A DNA stretch of 64,000 nt, taken from the NCBI GenBank assembly GCA_036378675.1, contig DASUWA010000043.1:1-64000 (forward strand), read 5' to 3'. The notes below the pieces were generated by a model. It was not told where the DNA came from. It made no database searches and saw nothing but the letters and a program-made list of their open reading frames with translations. Numbering within the stretch: the stretch's first letter is position 1; each line of letters opens with the position of its first letter. Positions 1 to 8,527 of the stretch are shown piece after piece. Made by a program: the position numbers and the translations under genes. This stretch comes from Acidimicrobiales bacterium (GTDB taxonomy: Bacteria > Actinomycetota > Acidimicrobiia > Acidimicrobiales > Palsa-688).

Positions 1-1
1 C

Positions 2-160
2 CACGCCGGCGGCGACTTCAAAGCCTGCTACCGACAAATCGCCGAAAGACGGGGCCGCAACATCGCCAAGGTGGCGGCCGGCCGCAAAGTTCTCACCCTC
101 GTGTATTACGGCCTTCGCGACGGTCACATCCGTTGCCTCGCACGGGTCGCAGGAGGGTGA
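2..160 (+). CDS. IS110-superfamily transposase, C-terminal fragment (cut by window edge)
   Basis: The first 53 codons end at TGA 158-160 and read as the C-terminal tail of an IS110/IS1111-type transposase: an IAERRGRNIAKVA stretch followed by LTLVYYGLRDG, the usual last helix of the serine-containing Tnp_20 domain. The catalytic DEDD part lies outside the window, so intactness cannot be judged. It is a different subtype from the transposases at 11390 and 15077. The non-coding DNA behind it is described separately and appears to belong to the same element. Confidence 0.75.
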   Translation, partial: HAGGDFKACYRQIAERRGRNIAKVAAGRKVLTLVYYGLRDGHIRCLARVAGG

Positions 161-640
161 CGCTCGGACGCAGCCAGCAGTCCAGCCCGCAGAACGGCAT
201 GACCCCCTGCCGGGTCGTCATTATGTGATTGGGCACTGTTGGCTGCGCCGGATCGCTCCATGCTCGGACCCGGCCACACCGGTCGGGGCCCGGCGAAGAC
301 ATGACCAAGCAGCCGAGCGGCCTGCTTGAACCCCACAACCCACGGGGAACTGGAGACGACCGCGCCACGCGTCCATGGCCACAACGGCGAAAGACGCGAC
401 CGCGAAGCCCCTGACGGGGCTTCAACATCCATTATCCGAACCGGACTGACCGGGCCGTCAAGGCTTCCCCTCCGGGCGGCCTCCGGCCGGCCTTGACCGC
501 CCTACCCCCGACGACCCACTCGCCGAAGGCCACCCTCGCGCGCTCACACATCAACTAACACTCGCCCGCAACGCCACGAACCCACAACCAAAACGGACTC
601 CGCGGGCGGAGACTCTGCTTGACAAAACCCACTGCTTCAG
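161..640 (+). mobile_element. 3' non-coding end of the first IS110-type element
   Basis: No convincing gene is seen here. Two hairpins stand out: an 8-bp perfect stem GAAGCCCC/GGGGCTTC at 404-423 with a TGAC loop, and GTCAAGGC at 457-464 pairing with GCCTTGAC at 490-497. A consensus -35 hexamer TTGACA sits at 619-624. The intact element at 15042-16640 has a GTCAAG hairpin and a TTGACA at almost the same distances from its transposase stop (297 against 295 nt, and 459 against 442 nt). I infer that this is the right end of the element and that it may encode a guide RNA. From 641 to 855 I see nothing identifiable. Confidence 0.45.
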
Positions 641-855
641 ACATGCCGTTCTGCATCCGACCGATCATCGCTCGAGTCGGATTATTATCGATCGGGCGTT
701 CTGGATAATCAGGATCGGCACCTCGGCGGATACCTGCGGCTCACGCTCCGGGCGGCGCGTTCCGGGCTACCCGCACTCGTGTCAGGGCGAGCCGACAGGC
801 CTTGAAATTTCTCAGAACGATGTCACAAGAGTTGGGGCGGCGGCGTCATTTCTGC

Positions 856-2085
856 ATGCGAGAACATGACATAGATCCCGTAGTGGTCATCGGAGCGGGG
901 TTGGCAGGGTTGACCGCTGCGGCGACTGCTGCCCGAGCAGGGAACCGGGTGGTCGTGGTGGAGGCCCACGGCGGCGGAGGTCGGGCGCGCACCGACGAGC
1001 GGGGCGGCTACCTATTCAACCAGGGTCCGCACGCTATCTATCGGGGCGGCGAGGCGTGGCGGATACTGCGCGACCTGGGGGTGCCGCATCGTGGTCATCT
1101 ACCGCCGTTGCGCGGCGCCCGGGGTGTCCGCGACGGCAAGCTGGTGCGGCTGGTATGCGGCCCGATGGGCTCATTTATCGCCAGACTTGTCAAGGCGTCT
1201 CCTGCGAGATGGGCGGGTCGAAGCGCTGAAGAGTGGGCCGGTTCTTTGGGGAAAAGCCGTGACGTGTCCGAACTGACTCGGATGTTCATTCGAGTGACCT
1301 CCTACGTGGCCGACCTCGAGCGCATGCCAGCCGACCTCGCCATTTCGCAGCTGAAGCTGGGTTTCGTCGGGGGCGTGTCCTACCTCGACGGGGGATGGGC
1401 AACCCTGGTGGCGGGCCTCTTGTCGGCCGCGTCGGAAGCCGGTGCAACCATTCGGACACACCAATCCGCCACCGCTATCAATGGCGTCCCGGGAGGATGG
1501 GAAGTCTTACTCGCGGGAGGCGAGGTGCTGCCTGCTGCTGCGGTGGTGGTCGCCGCCGGCGGCCCCGCAGCGGCCCGCAAGCTGCTGCCGGTCGACCCGG
1601 GCTGGCCTGAGCTCGGACCCGCGGTCACCGCAGCCTGCCTGGATCTCGGGCTGCGGGGACATCGCCCTCCGCTGGTGTTTGGACTGGACGAGCCGTTGTA
1701 CCTGTCGCGGCATTGCCCGCCCGGTAACCTGGCGCCCAGAGGAGGGTCCCTGGTGCACGTAATGCGCTACGGGGCACGCGACGCACGTTTGGATCGCTCC
1801 GAACTTCACGTCCACGCCCGTCTGGCCGGAATTACTGACGGTCACATCGTTGAGGAAAGGTTCCTGGCCGACATGGTCGTCACTCACCTGCTTCCCAGCC
1901 CTGACCAAGGGTTAGCCGGCCGGCCGGAGGTCGCCGTGCCCGGGGCGGAGGGGATTTACCTGGCAGGCGACTGGGTGGGGCCCACGGGATGGCTGGCCGA
2001 CGCGGCGATGGCTAGCGGCGAACGCTCTGGCATGCTCGCAGCCCGGGCACGGGAGGGAAGGCGCACCTACCCGAGGGTCGCGTGA
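856..2085 (+). CDS. FAD-dependent amine oxidase/phytoene desaturase-like oxidoreductase
   Basis: About 409 residues. An N-terminal Rossmann dinucleotide fold (VVVIGAGLAGLTAA, GxGxxG at about residues 13-18) is followed by an acidic strand end and GGGGRART, the typical second FAD contact. The C-terminus has GIYLAGDWVGPTGWLADAAMAS, the FAD-closing motif of this superfamily. The frame is open upstream to a TTG at 802, but homology begins just after ATG 856, so I start there; no strong ribosome site decides it. The gene overlaps the next by GTGA, so the pair is translationally coupled. Substrate is unknown; pairing with an ECF sigma factor suggests a redox or stress-linked role (inference). Confidence 0.85.
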   Translation: MREHDIDPVVVIGAGLAGLTAAATAARAGNRVVVVEAHGGGGRARTDERGGYLFNQGPHAIYRGGEAWRILRDLGVPHRGHLPPLRGARGVRDGKLVRLVCGPMGSFIARLVKASPARWAGRSAEEWAGSLGKSRDVSELTRMFIRVTSYVADLERMPADLAISQLKLGFVGGVSYLDGGWATLVAGLLSAASEAGATIRTHQSATAINGVPGGWEVLLAGGEVLPAAAVVVAAGGPAAARKLLPVDPGWPELGPAVTAACLDLGLRGHRPPLVFGLDEPLYLSRHCPPGNLAPRGGSLVHVMRYGARDARLDRSELHVHARLAGITDGHIVEERFLADMVVTHLLPSPDQGLAGRPEVAVPGAEGIYLAGDWVGPTGWLADAAMASGERSGMLAARAREGRRTYPRVA

Positions 2086-2999
2086 ACCCTGGCTCCGCAG
2101 CCGGCAGCGTGGATGTCTTCGAAGGGGAGCGTCCGCGCCTGACCGGCCTGGCCTACAGGATCACAGGCTCATTAGCGGACGCCGAGGACGTGGTGCAGGA
2201 GGCATGGATACGGTGGGCCACCTACAACGTCGGCAGCGTGGACAACCCGGCCGGTTGGCTCACGACGGTCACCTCCCGCCTGGCGCTCGACCGTCTGCGA
2301 GCGCAGCGCCGGCGGCGGGAGGAGTACGTCGGGCCGTGGCTTCCTGACCCGGTTCGGACCGCCAGGAGCGTTGAGGAATCGGCCGAGCTCGCCGAGTCGC
2401 TGACCCTCGGGTTCCTCGTCCTGCTCGACTCGCTGGGCCCCTACGAGCGGCTCGCTTTCCTTCTCGGGGACGTCTTCGGCGAGCCCTACTCGATCATCGC
2501 CGAGACACTCGGAAAAACCGAGCCGGCGTGTAGGCAGCTGCTTTCCCGCGCAAGGCGCAAGATGCATTCGGCCCGGCCGAACGGCGGGACTCCCGATCCG
2601 GGCCCTGCCTCGGGCGAACTGTTGGTACAGCTCATGGACTCCGTGCTCGCAGGTGACGAAGGGAGGGCCTTGAGTCTCCTCGACCCCGACGTCGTGCTCA
2701 CGTCCGACGCCGGGCCCACCCGACGCGCAGCCAGACATCCCGTTGTCGGTGCCAAACGAGTGCAACAGCTTCTCAGAGGCGGCTGGCGGCTGTTCGGATT
2801 CAAGACTCGCCCGAGCCGCGACGAGCTACCGTCTGCACGCCTCGTCGACATCAACTCGAGCACTTCGCTCGTGATGGACTGGCCCGAAGGGCCGATCGTT
2901 ATGACCTGTGAGAGCATCAACGGGCGTATCACCTCAATATGGCTCCGCCTCAACCCCGACAAAACCGCAGCCGTCAACGACCGGCCGCCCATCGTCTGA
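2082..2999 (+). CDS. ECF sigma factor with C-terminal SnoaL-like domain (SigJ/ECF41-like)
   Basis: 305 residues. Region 2 is clear (LAYRITGSLADAEDVVQEAWIRW, about residues 20-45), followed by region 4 with a helix-turn-helix (EPYSIIAETLGKTEPACRQLLSRARRK). The last 120 residues form an NTF2/SnoaL-like domain, the layout of ECF41-type factors that carry an intramolecular regulatory domain instead of an anti-sigma protein. GTG 2082 overlaps the stop of the oxidoreductase by 4 bp. ECF41 genes usually sit beside an oxidoreductase, carboxymuconolactone decarboxylase or epimerase gene, which fits this context. Its target promoters were not identified. Confidence 0.9.
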   Translation: MNPGSAAGSVDVFEGERPRLTGLAYRITGSLADAEDVVQEAWIRWATYNVGSVDNPAGWLTTVTSRLALDRLRAQRRRREEYVGPWLPDPVRTARSVEESAELAESLTLGFLVLLDSLGPYERLAFLLGDVFGEPYSIIAETLGKTEPACRQLLSRARRKMHSARPNGGTPDPGPASGELLVQLMDSVLAGDEGRALSLLDPDVVLTSDAGPTRRAARHPVVGAKRVQQLLRGGWRLFGFKTRPSRDELPSARLVDINSSTSLVMDWPEGPIVMTCESINGRITSIWLRLNPDKTAAVNDRPPIV

Positions 3000-3149
3000 G
3001 ATTTTCACCAATGCGAGTCGATCCAGGGCAGGACCGATCTTCGGAACCGACAAGATCACGCCCGAATAAGTACCGGCCGCCCGGTGTTACGGAGTGGTCG
3101 TCGCATACCGGCGGTGGTAGGACACGCGCCCAACGTGCCGATCTGGCGC

Positions 3150-4088
3150 TGGGCCGAGGACGCTCCAATCGGATTATGGATCGGCCCTTCTGCACCGACA
3201 GTCTGCTTCCGAATCAATTGCCGCAGCGCCCTCCGGGCTCCCTTGAGGTGTGTCCCGATGGCCAATTTGGGCTTTGGGATGGTTAGTGCTGGCGCGGGCT
3301 TGGCCGGTTCAAGCACGGAAAGATCTCGATCCCCCATGAGCGCCCGACCTATGGTTCTGCTCTTCGCGGGGGTTCGGATCCAGGACTCGTGGAAAGAACT
3401 CGAGTACTGCGTCCGAACCGGAGAGCCGGCGTTCCGAAAGCGGGGCGTAACCGACCCCTTCGCCGAGATCGCCCAGGACCCCGACGACGCTGCCACCTTC
3501 GACGCAGCCATGGCGTCGGGAACCCGTCTCACCGCGCTGGCGGTAGCCGCGACCTACGACTTCTCGCCGACGGTCAAAGTCGTCGACGTCGCTGGTGGCA
3601 ATGGTGCCCTTTTGGTCGGCATCTTGGGAGCTCATCCGCATCTTGAGGGCATCGTGTTCGACAAGCCGCTGGTGGCCACCCGAGCGAGCGATGAGATCGC
3701 CGCCGCCGGACTCGCTGACCGGTGTCGTGCGCTCGGCGGCGACTTCTTCGATGATGTGCCTTCCGGTGGCGATGCTTATCTGCTGAAGCATGTCATCCAT
3801 GACTGGGCCGACGAACGGGCGATCGCCATCCTTCGCAACTGCCACCGCGAGATGAAGCCGGGTGCCAAGCTGCTCGTTATCGAAGGTGTCTATCCGGACC
3901 GGATCGATGAGTCGCTCGAGAGCCGCGGTGCGGCCGCCAACGACGTCAACATGCTCGTGAGTACCGGGGGCCGGCAGCGCTCAGAGGCCGAATTCCGCTC
4001 GCTCTACGACGCTGCCGGGTTCACCTTGAGCCGGATCATCCCAACTCCGGCCATGGTCAGCATCATTGAGGGTGTGCCTAGCAAATAG
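3150..4088 (+). pseudogene. SAM-dependent O-methyltransferase with degraded 5' part
   Basis: The C-terminal two thirds is a good member of the acetylserotonin/hydroxyneurosporene O-methyltransferase family: VVDVAGGNGALLVGI (SAM motif I), GDFFDDVPSGGDAYLLKHVIHDW with the catalytic-type His-Asp, and the family ending VSIIEGVPSK. The N-terminal dimerisation/winged-helix half is not continuous. Matching pieces appear in different frames: a CPDGQFGL-like piece ends at 3286 in one frame, and the downstream piece from about 3290 (GAGLAGSS, then VRTGEPAF) is in another. I read this as one or more frameshifts between about 3170 and 3290. A shorter active protein from ATG 3337 is possible but would lack the dimer domain. 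The first 84 bases of the gap after the sigma gene hold nothing else. Confidence 0.6.
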
Positions 4089-4230
4089 GCCCTGGGAGTC
4101 GGCGTCGATCAGCCACTGCGCACCTCGGGAGTACAGGTGGCGCATCGTCCGCTCGTCGTGATCGATCAGATCAAGCTCGGCGAGTTTTGTTGGTAGCGTC
4201 CGAGCGGTGCCGGGAGCAGCCACCACCCCC

Positions 4231-4370
4231 ATGATGCGCGCCGCCGTCTATCGCGGCGAGCACACAGTCGTGATCGAAAAGATCCCTGTACCGGAGCTCG
4301 AACCAACGAAGGTATTGCTCGAGATCAGCCACTGCGAGATCTGCGGGAGCGACCTCCACATGTCTCGAAG
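4231..4370 (+). pseudogene. Zinc-type alcohol dehydrogenase (MDR), N-terminal remnant
   Basis: From ATG 4231 or 4234 about 45 residues read MRAAVYRGEHTVVIEKIPVP, continuing through an LLEISHCEICGSDLHM-type segment. This is the start of a medium-chain dehydrogenase including the C-x-x-C/GSD catalytic-zinc region. Homology stops abruptly after SDLHM near 4365; the frame continues to 4521 with arginine-rich non-homologous sequence. The rest of the roughly 340-residue enzyme is missing, so this is a truncated remnant. The 120 bp between it and the methyltransferase contains no recognisable gene. Confidence 0.65.
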
Positions 4371-4491
4371 CTCCGGTTCGCGGGTGCACATAATCACGTC
4401 GATCGCAGCCCGAGCACGTGCGCGCGAATCGGCGATAAGCGTCACCCGTGTTCCTCCGGCACTCCGTCGCGACCAGCGCCGAATGTCAGGG

Positions 4492-4890
4492 CTAAGGGAG
4501 GTGAAGGGTTCCGACAGGTAGACCGGGTGCGTTCACTAGGTGGCCATCGTCAGTCAGAACCTTCGCGTCGAGATGCTCGGCCAAGGCGACATACAGGGCG
4601 TCAGCGACGGTCAGATTGAACCTGAGACGCCATGCGTCGTCGAGCAGGCCCCGAACCTGGGCGACCCGCAGGGGCCACGTCTTCAACTCGGCCACTGCTG
4701 TACCGATGCCGTCTGTCGGCAGGACTGCGTTCAGTTCCCAGCGGCGAAGGACCGCCCCGCACTCCACGAAGAAGTGATCAGGAACCCAGGGAACACTGTC
4801 GGTGGGTAGTAGACCTCGAAGTGCTCGGCCACGCATCGTGTCGGCCACCAGCTCCACCCCGGCCGAGGCGTCGATGACGACCGGTGTCAC
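4492..4890 (-). CDS. vapC: PIN-domain toxin (VapC family)
   Basis: 132 residues, a normal VapC length. The conserved acidic residues of the PIN fold are visible: the first Asp in MTPVVIDASAGVEL, a Glu in HFFVECGAVLRR, an Asp in LTVADALYVALAEHLDA, and the final Asp pair in VLTDDGHL. The family members are Mg-dependent ribonucleases that cut tRNA or rRNA. The start overlaps the stop of the upstream 60-residue protein by ATGA, the usual toxin-antitoxin arrangement. It lies in a patch of mixed-orientation accessory genes, which suits a mobile stabilising module. Confidence 0.88.
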   Translation of the reverse strand: MTPVVIDASAGVELVADTMRGRALRGLLPTDSVPWVPDHFFVECGAVLRRWELNAVLPTDGIGTAVAELKTWPLRVAQVRGLLDDAWRLRFNLTVADALYVALAEHLDAKVLTDDGHLVNAPGLPVGTLHLP

Positions 4891-5069
4891 GCTTCGCCGA
4901 GGGCACGAACCTCAGCCAAGGTCTCGGCTGCCCGCACGGCCGGGCTGGCCGGCTCCCCGCTCTGGCGGTGGTCCAACCAGGCGCGAAAGGTCTCGGCGCT
5001 GACCTCATCGTCTGGATTCGTGACGACAACAGCGGGATCGCTGGGCAGGTCAGCTGCATGGCGTGCCAT
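4887..5069 (-). CDS. Small VapB-like antitoxin
   Basis: 60 residues, acidic, beginning MARHAADLPSDPAVVV and ending in an alanine/glutamate helix (AVRAAETLAEVRALGEA). I do not see a sharp ribbon-helix-helix or AbrB motif, so assignment rests on size, charge and the 4-bp overlap with the PIN toxin. ATG at 5069 is the only in-frame start. A different-frame ATG at 5077 is not used by this protein. The first copy of a 28-bp repeat lies about 40 bp upstream, in what would be its promoter region. Confidence 0.7.
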   Translation of the reverse strand: MARHAADLPSDPAVVVTNPDDEVSAETFRAWLDHRQSGEPASPAVRAAETLAEVRALGEA

Positions 5070-5107
5070 ACCGCCATGGTACCGACGGCCTGAGACTTGG
5101 TAGCGAT

Positions 5108-5135
5108 CAGAACATCAGCGCATCTAGTTATGGCC
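5108..5135 (+). repeat. 28-bp direct repeat, copy 1
   Basis: The sequence begins CAGAACATCAGCGCATC and ends AGTTATGGCC. It matches 6972-6999 at 25 of 28 positions in the same orientation. It lies between the vapBC-like pair and the 3' end of the amidohydrolase. A short TCGGCGATC follows at 5169-5177, and the same 9-mer follows copy 2 at 7025-7033. It is not a recognised integron or transposon site to me. Confidence 0.7.
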
Positions 5136-5193
5136 AAAAGCCGAGGGCGTCGAACTCGAGCGCCAGACTCGGCGATCCGGCTCGTGCAGGAAG

Positions 5194-6249
5194 TCAGCGC
5201 AACCGTCGCCCGGCGATGACGACTGCTGCCGGACGCCGGAGTTCTGATGGGTCGTCACGGGGATCGTGGTGGTAGGTGACGATGTCGGCGCGCTCGTCTT
5301 GGGGGTTGATGAAACGGCGCGGCCACGCGCTGGCGGCCGCTAAGGCCTGGGCTGGGTCTAAACCCATTTCGGCGAGTAGGGCGACCTCTTCAGGAATCGA
5401 GCCGACCACGTCCGTCCCTGCCAGCACGGGCACTCCCGCCCGAACCGCATGCACCAACAACTCCGGGAGACGAGATCGAGTCTCGCGTGCCCGCTCCCGA
5501 CGATCAGGCGGAGCATCGACATCTTCGGCAGCGGCGAGCATCGCACACAGTGTCGGCGTTCAGGCCACGCCGAGACCACCCATATCCGAGATGGTCTGCT
5601 CATCAAGACCCGGCCCGTGCTCAATCGAATCAACTCCCGCCGCAACCAGAGGGGCAAGCCCGGGCAACGTGGCGTGCACCGCAACCCGGGCCCCTAACTG
5701 GTGGACGGCCTGGCATAACTGCGCGATCAGTTCAACCGGATAGGTCGGGGCCACATCGGTGAAGGTCGGGACGTGAGGAAAATCAGCGATCACTTTCACC
5801 CAGGCGGCCCCGCGCCGTACCTCAGCAAGCGCCGAGTCGACCAGGTCCGCCTCCCCGACGGGTTCCACAAGCAACTCCGGGAAATACCGATCCGGTGGTG
5901 CGAGGAATCGACCCGCCGCTCGGACCGCCGGCAAACCCTCCACCCCCGATAGTTCGAGGATGAGCCCACCCGGAGAGCCCACATCCCGTATCAATGTCAC
6001 CCCTGTCTCGGCCCAAGCGACCAGACTTGCCCGCGCTTGCTCTAAGTCAAGGGCCACCGGACCGTCTGGCCCCCTTCCCACCGCCGGGTGAGAATGCGCA
6101 TCCACCAAACCAGCCAACACGAATCGACCCGGCAGCGCCTCTGCGTCACCGATCGGCTGCTCGGACCACTTGCCGTCCTGACCGACCCACCACGCCCTGG
6201 CTTGGTCACCGAACGGCAACTCGATCCCGTTTACCGCCCAGCTGACCAC
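5194..6249 (-). pseudogene. Metal-dependent amidohydrolase interrupted by one in-frame TGA
   Basis: GTG 6249 starts a 351-codon frame with the amidohydrolase metal motif VDAHSHP near residue 50, the HATLPGL/GVDSIEHGPG motifs in the middle and the late VLAGTDVVGSIPEEVALLAEMG and ADIV motifs. The only interruption is TGA at 5562-5560, in the phrase GLGVA-stop-TPTLCAMLAA. Relatives usually have Trp there (GVAWxPTL), so TGG to TGA is the simplest explanation. Reading frame and homology are intact on both sides. Without readthrough the product loses about 120 residues including the late metal Asp. An assembly error cannot be excluded. Confidence 0.8.
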
Positions 6250-6378
6250 AGCTCCAGCATCGCGCCAGATCAGCAGCGCCTGCGATTACGCACCCGGCCC
6301 GCCGGAACACACCGATTCGGCGCCTTCAGTGGGCTCCTGAGCCGTTCGTCGTTTCACCCTGGTCCCCTGGAGGCAGGG

Positions 6379-6969
6379 ATGCAAGCCCACGCGACGAACG
6401 TCAAGTTGGACATGACCCGCGGCAGCCTCCCGAGAGCCGAGCGCCATAGGCGCTTTCGATTCAGGGTCGTCGCCGCGGCCCTGATACTTGCCGCTGGCGG
6501 ATGCGCCTCATCCCGAAATGCATACCCGGAACGCGCACCAGAGCTCTCATCCTGGCTGTATCTCGATTCGACACAGGTGCGAGCCGGGACACCGATCAAT
6601 GGCACACTCATCGTCACCAACTCCACAAAGCACACCATCGGCGCGCCTCCGGGCTGCGCCACCAGCTACGAGGTCGTGCTTACCAGCTCGAGTTACCACC
6701 CCATGGTGGCGTGGCCAGCCGTCTGCGCGTACAACAGACGTAGCGCCATCTCCTTCCATCCAGGGGACACCAAGATTGCGATCAAGGTCCAAACGACCTA
6801 CTTGGCCTGCTCACAACAGCCAACATCAGGTTCAGTCACGCCCATGTGTGATGGGGGCGGCCAGCTACCCCCTTTGCAAGCTGGCATTTACTACACCGAC
6901 CTGGTGAGCAGCGGGAACTTCCTCCTTGTATGCCCCCCGGTCCAGGTGACGTTGCTCAGCCCAACTTGA
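6379..6969 (+). CDS. Putative secreted lipoprotein
   Basis: 196 residues. ATG 6379 is chosen because GGAGG lies at 6369-6373, 5 bp upstream. The N-terminus has a basic region (RAERHRRFRFR), a hydrophobic stretch VVAAALILAAGG and a Cys, a somewhat non-canonical lipobox. The mature part begins with an extended Ser-rich stretch and contains PINGTLIVTNSTKHTIG, which suggests an immunoglobulin-like beta fold, and several cysteines that could pair outside the cell. Function is unknown. It is divergent from the amidohydrolase and is followed 2 bp after its stop by repeat copy 2. Confidence 0.7.
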   Translation: MQAHATNVKLDMTRGSLPRAERHRRFRFRVVAAALILAAGGCASSRNAYPERAPELSSWLYLDSTQVRAGTPINGTLIVTNSTKHTIGAPPGCATSYEVVLTSSSYHPMVAWPAVCAYNRRSAISFHPGDTKIAIKVQTTYLACSQQPTSGSVTPMCDGGGQLPPLQAGIYYTDLVSSGNFLLVCPPVQVTLLSPT

Positions 6970-6971
6970 AA

Positions 6972-6999
6972 CAGAACATGAGCGCATCCAGTTACGGCC
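6972..6999 (+). repeat. 28-bp direct repeat, copy 2
   Basis: The sequence starts CAGAACATGAGCGCATCC and ends AGTTACGGCC, differing from 5108-5135 at three positions only. It lies immediately after the lipoprotein stop, 41 bp before the stop of the next, oppositely oriented gene. A weaker relative (CGCATCCGATTAT) begins at 8531, 3 bp after the stop of the last membrane-protein gene. Confidence 0.7.
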
Positions 7000-7039
7000 G
7001 CGACATGGGCGAGGACGCGAGATATCGGCGATCGGGGTT

Positions 7040-7390
7040 TCAGCCCGTTTCGGCTCCCACGTCTGGGCGATGGGGTATTCGCAGAAGGGCAACCGACAGA
7101 GCCGCCCATACGAGGATCAGCCCAACCCACACAAGGAGCTGCTGCCAACCGGAGAGGTCTGGTCCGACTCGTGACCCGAGAATCCCCACGTTCCAACTCG
7201 TGGGAGGTGAGGACGGCTGCGAAGGGCTAAGGAAGCTGCCATATTCGATACCCCCGGTGCCATAGATGCGGTTTCCGGAAAGCCCGAGGGTCGAGACATA
7301 GACGCCCACAGCAAGAAGGGCGAGAGCTAGCGAGACAACCAGGACTACTCGCTGACCGATTCCGAGGCGACCAAGCAGCGGCACGTCCAT
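7040..7390 (-). CDS. Small membrane protein with two transmembrane helices
   Basis: 116 residues. Hydrophobic segments at about residues 13-35 (QRVVLVVSLALALLAVGVYV) and 83-103 (LLVWVGLILVWAALSVALL) flank a loop rich in Gly, Ser and Pro that probably faces outside. No family recognised. It stands alone in opposite orientation to the two membrane-protein genes that follow. Confidence 0.6.
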   Translation of the reverse strand: MDVPLLGRLGIGQRVVLVVSLALALLAVGVYVSTLGLSGNRIYGTGGIEYGSFLSPSQPSSPPTSWNVGILGSRVGPDLSGWQQLLVWVGLILVWAALSVALLRIPHRPDVGAETG

Positions 7391-7499
7391 ATTGTTCTCG
7401 CGCTCCGGCGATCCTTTGGTTGACGGTTGGGGACGGGCGCGTGATTCGATCCTATGCGCTTCCGCGGCGTGTCATCTCAATGTCGTATCGTCTTAGCCC

Positions 7500-7976
7500 G
7501 TGTCTGTCGAGGACCCCCTGGGGAGGGTACGGCCGACGGAGGTTCTTGGTCGGTTCACCCTGCCTGTAGGGGCGGCCCTTCTTGTTGGTGGGTTGGCGAC
7601 CGTGGGAGTCCAAGTCAAGAACGTCATCGACTTCTTCTTCGGCCCGGTCGGCGGCCGTCTCGTGTCGATCTCCGGGATCGTGAGGCTGCCCACAGCTCTT
7701 TGTTTGCTTGGATCTGTGTTGGTTCTGATGATGGACGGGGGCCGACGGTTACGAGCACTAGCTTGCGTGCTAGGGGCGGCGACGGGTTTGATCTTGATCG
7801 GGCTCAGCATTGTGGGGCTAGTGGGAGTTGTCGAGTTGGCGACCCCCGAGCACGGTCACAGTGCCATCTTGAAAGCCTCAGATGCTGCGTCGCAAGCAGT
7901 CGGATATGTCACGATTCTTGCCTTGGCCGCAGCCTTCCTCGTCTTGGCCTCAATGTTGTTGAGGCAAAGAGCGTGA
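7500..7976 (+). CDS. Membrane protein with about four transmembrane helices
   Basis: 158 residues from GTG 7500. Hydrophobic segments lie at about 20-42, 56-78, 85-110 and 130-153. It has no enzymatic motif and I do not recognise a family. The gene overlaps the next by GTGA, so the two are likely co-translated and may form one membrane complex (inference). Confidence 0.65.
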   Translation: MSVEDPLGRVRPTEVLGRFTLPVGAALLVGGLATVGVQVKNVIDFFFGPVGGRLVSISGIVRLPTALCLLGSVLVLMMDGGRRLRALACVLGAATGLILIGLSIVGLVGVVELATPEHGHSAILKASDAASQAVGYVTILALAAAFLVLASMLLRQRA

Positions 7977-8527
7977 CCGACAGCGACGAGCCTTCTCTGC
8001 TGTTCTTGCGACCGGTTTCAGGTCTTGTAGCCAGTCTTCTCCTTTTGGCAGTGGTCGCGGCGATGGTGGCGGCTTTACTTCAGACGATCAGCCTGACCAT
8101 CACAAACCCGGTCCCCGTCGATGGCTCTAGCTTCTCCTTCATTGGCTCACCGCCCGTGGACTTCGCGGATCGGCTGAGCGTCTTCACTTCTGCCGGCACG
8201 AATCTGACCATTGTGTTGATGCTTATCGCAGCGTCCGTGCTAAGCAGCCTCCAGCAGCCAAACCTGTGGCGTCGAGTGACTGTTACCTCAGTGGAGCTTC
8301 TCGTGGTCATCGTCGTGGTGTCTGACATCGTCATGGCGATCGAAGTGGGGGTCAGCAACGGCCCACTCTTGTTCCCAGGCGTTGACACCACAACACGAGC
8401 GACCGCAATCGTCGGCCTCCTAGCCCCTGCTGCTGTTGCCTCCGCTGCGGGTTTGGTCGCTTTGCTCGGGTCCCGTCACAACGCTCAAAAACACGAACCC
8501 GCCTTGTCTCCGACTGACCCCGAATAA
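7973..8527 (+). CDS. Membrane protein with about four transmembrane helices
   Basis: 184 residues. GTG 7973 overlaps the previous stop by 4 bp and precedes TDSDEPSLLFLRPVSG. Hydrophobic segments include ASLLLLAVVAAMVAALL, a pair in the middle (TIVLMLIAASVLSSL and VELLVVIVVVSDIVMAI) and AIVGLLAPAAVASAAGLVALL near the end. Topology resembles its partner at 7500. No known family. The frame is open far upstream across the partner gene, but that part is a shadow. Confidence 0.65.
   Translation: MTDSDEPSLLFLRPVSGLVASLLLLAVVAAMVAALLQTISLTITNPVPVDGSSFSFIGSPPVDFADRLSVFTSAGTNLTIVLMLIAASVLSSLQQPNLWRRVTVTSVELLVVIVVVSDIVMAIEVGVSNGPLLFPGVDTTTRATAIVGLLAPAAVASAAGLVALLGSRHNAQKHEPALSPTDPE

Noticed and set aside
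93-432. Two overlapping minus-strand open frames of about 100 codons
   Set aside because: Arg/Pro/Gly-rich, no domain, in the non-coding end of the insertion sequence; typical of high-GC shadow frames.
4089-4230. Minus-strand coding fragment between the methyltransferase and the dehydrogenase remnant
   Set aside because: A stretch such as KLAELDLIDHDERTMRHLY looks protein-like, but I could not connect it with a family and most of its frame is antisense to the methyltransferase.
5100-7040. Integron attC sites at the 28-bp repeats
   Set aside because: GTTATGG and GTTACGG do not fit the GTTRRRY core. A GCCCAAC before copy 2 fits RYYYAAC but is part of the lipoprotein coding end and is absent at copy 1. 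No integron integrase was found.
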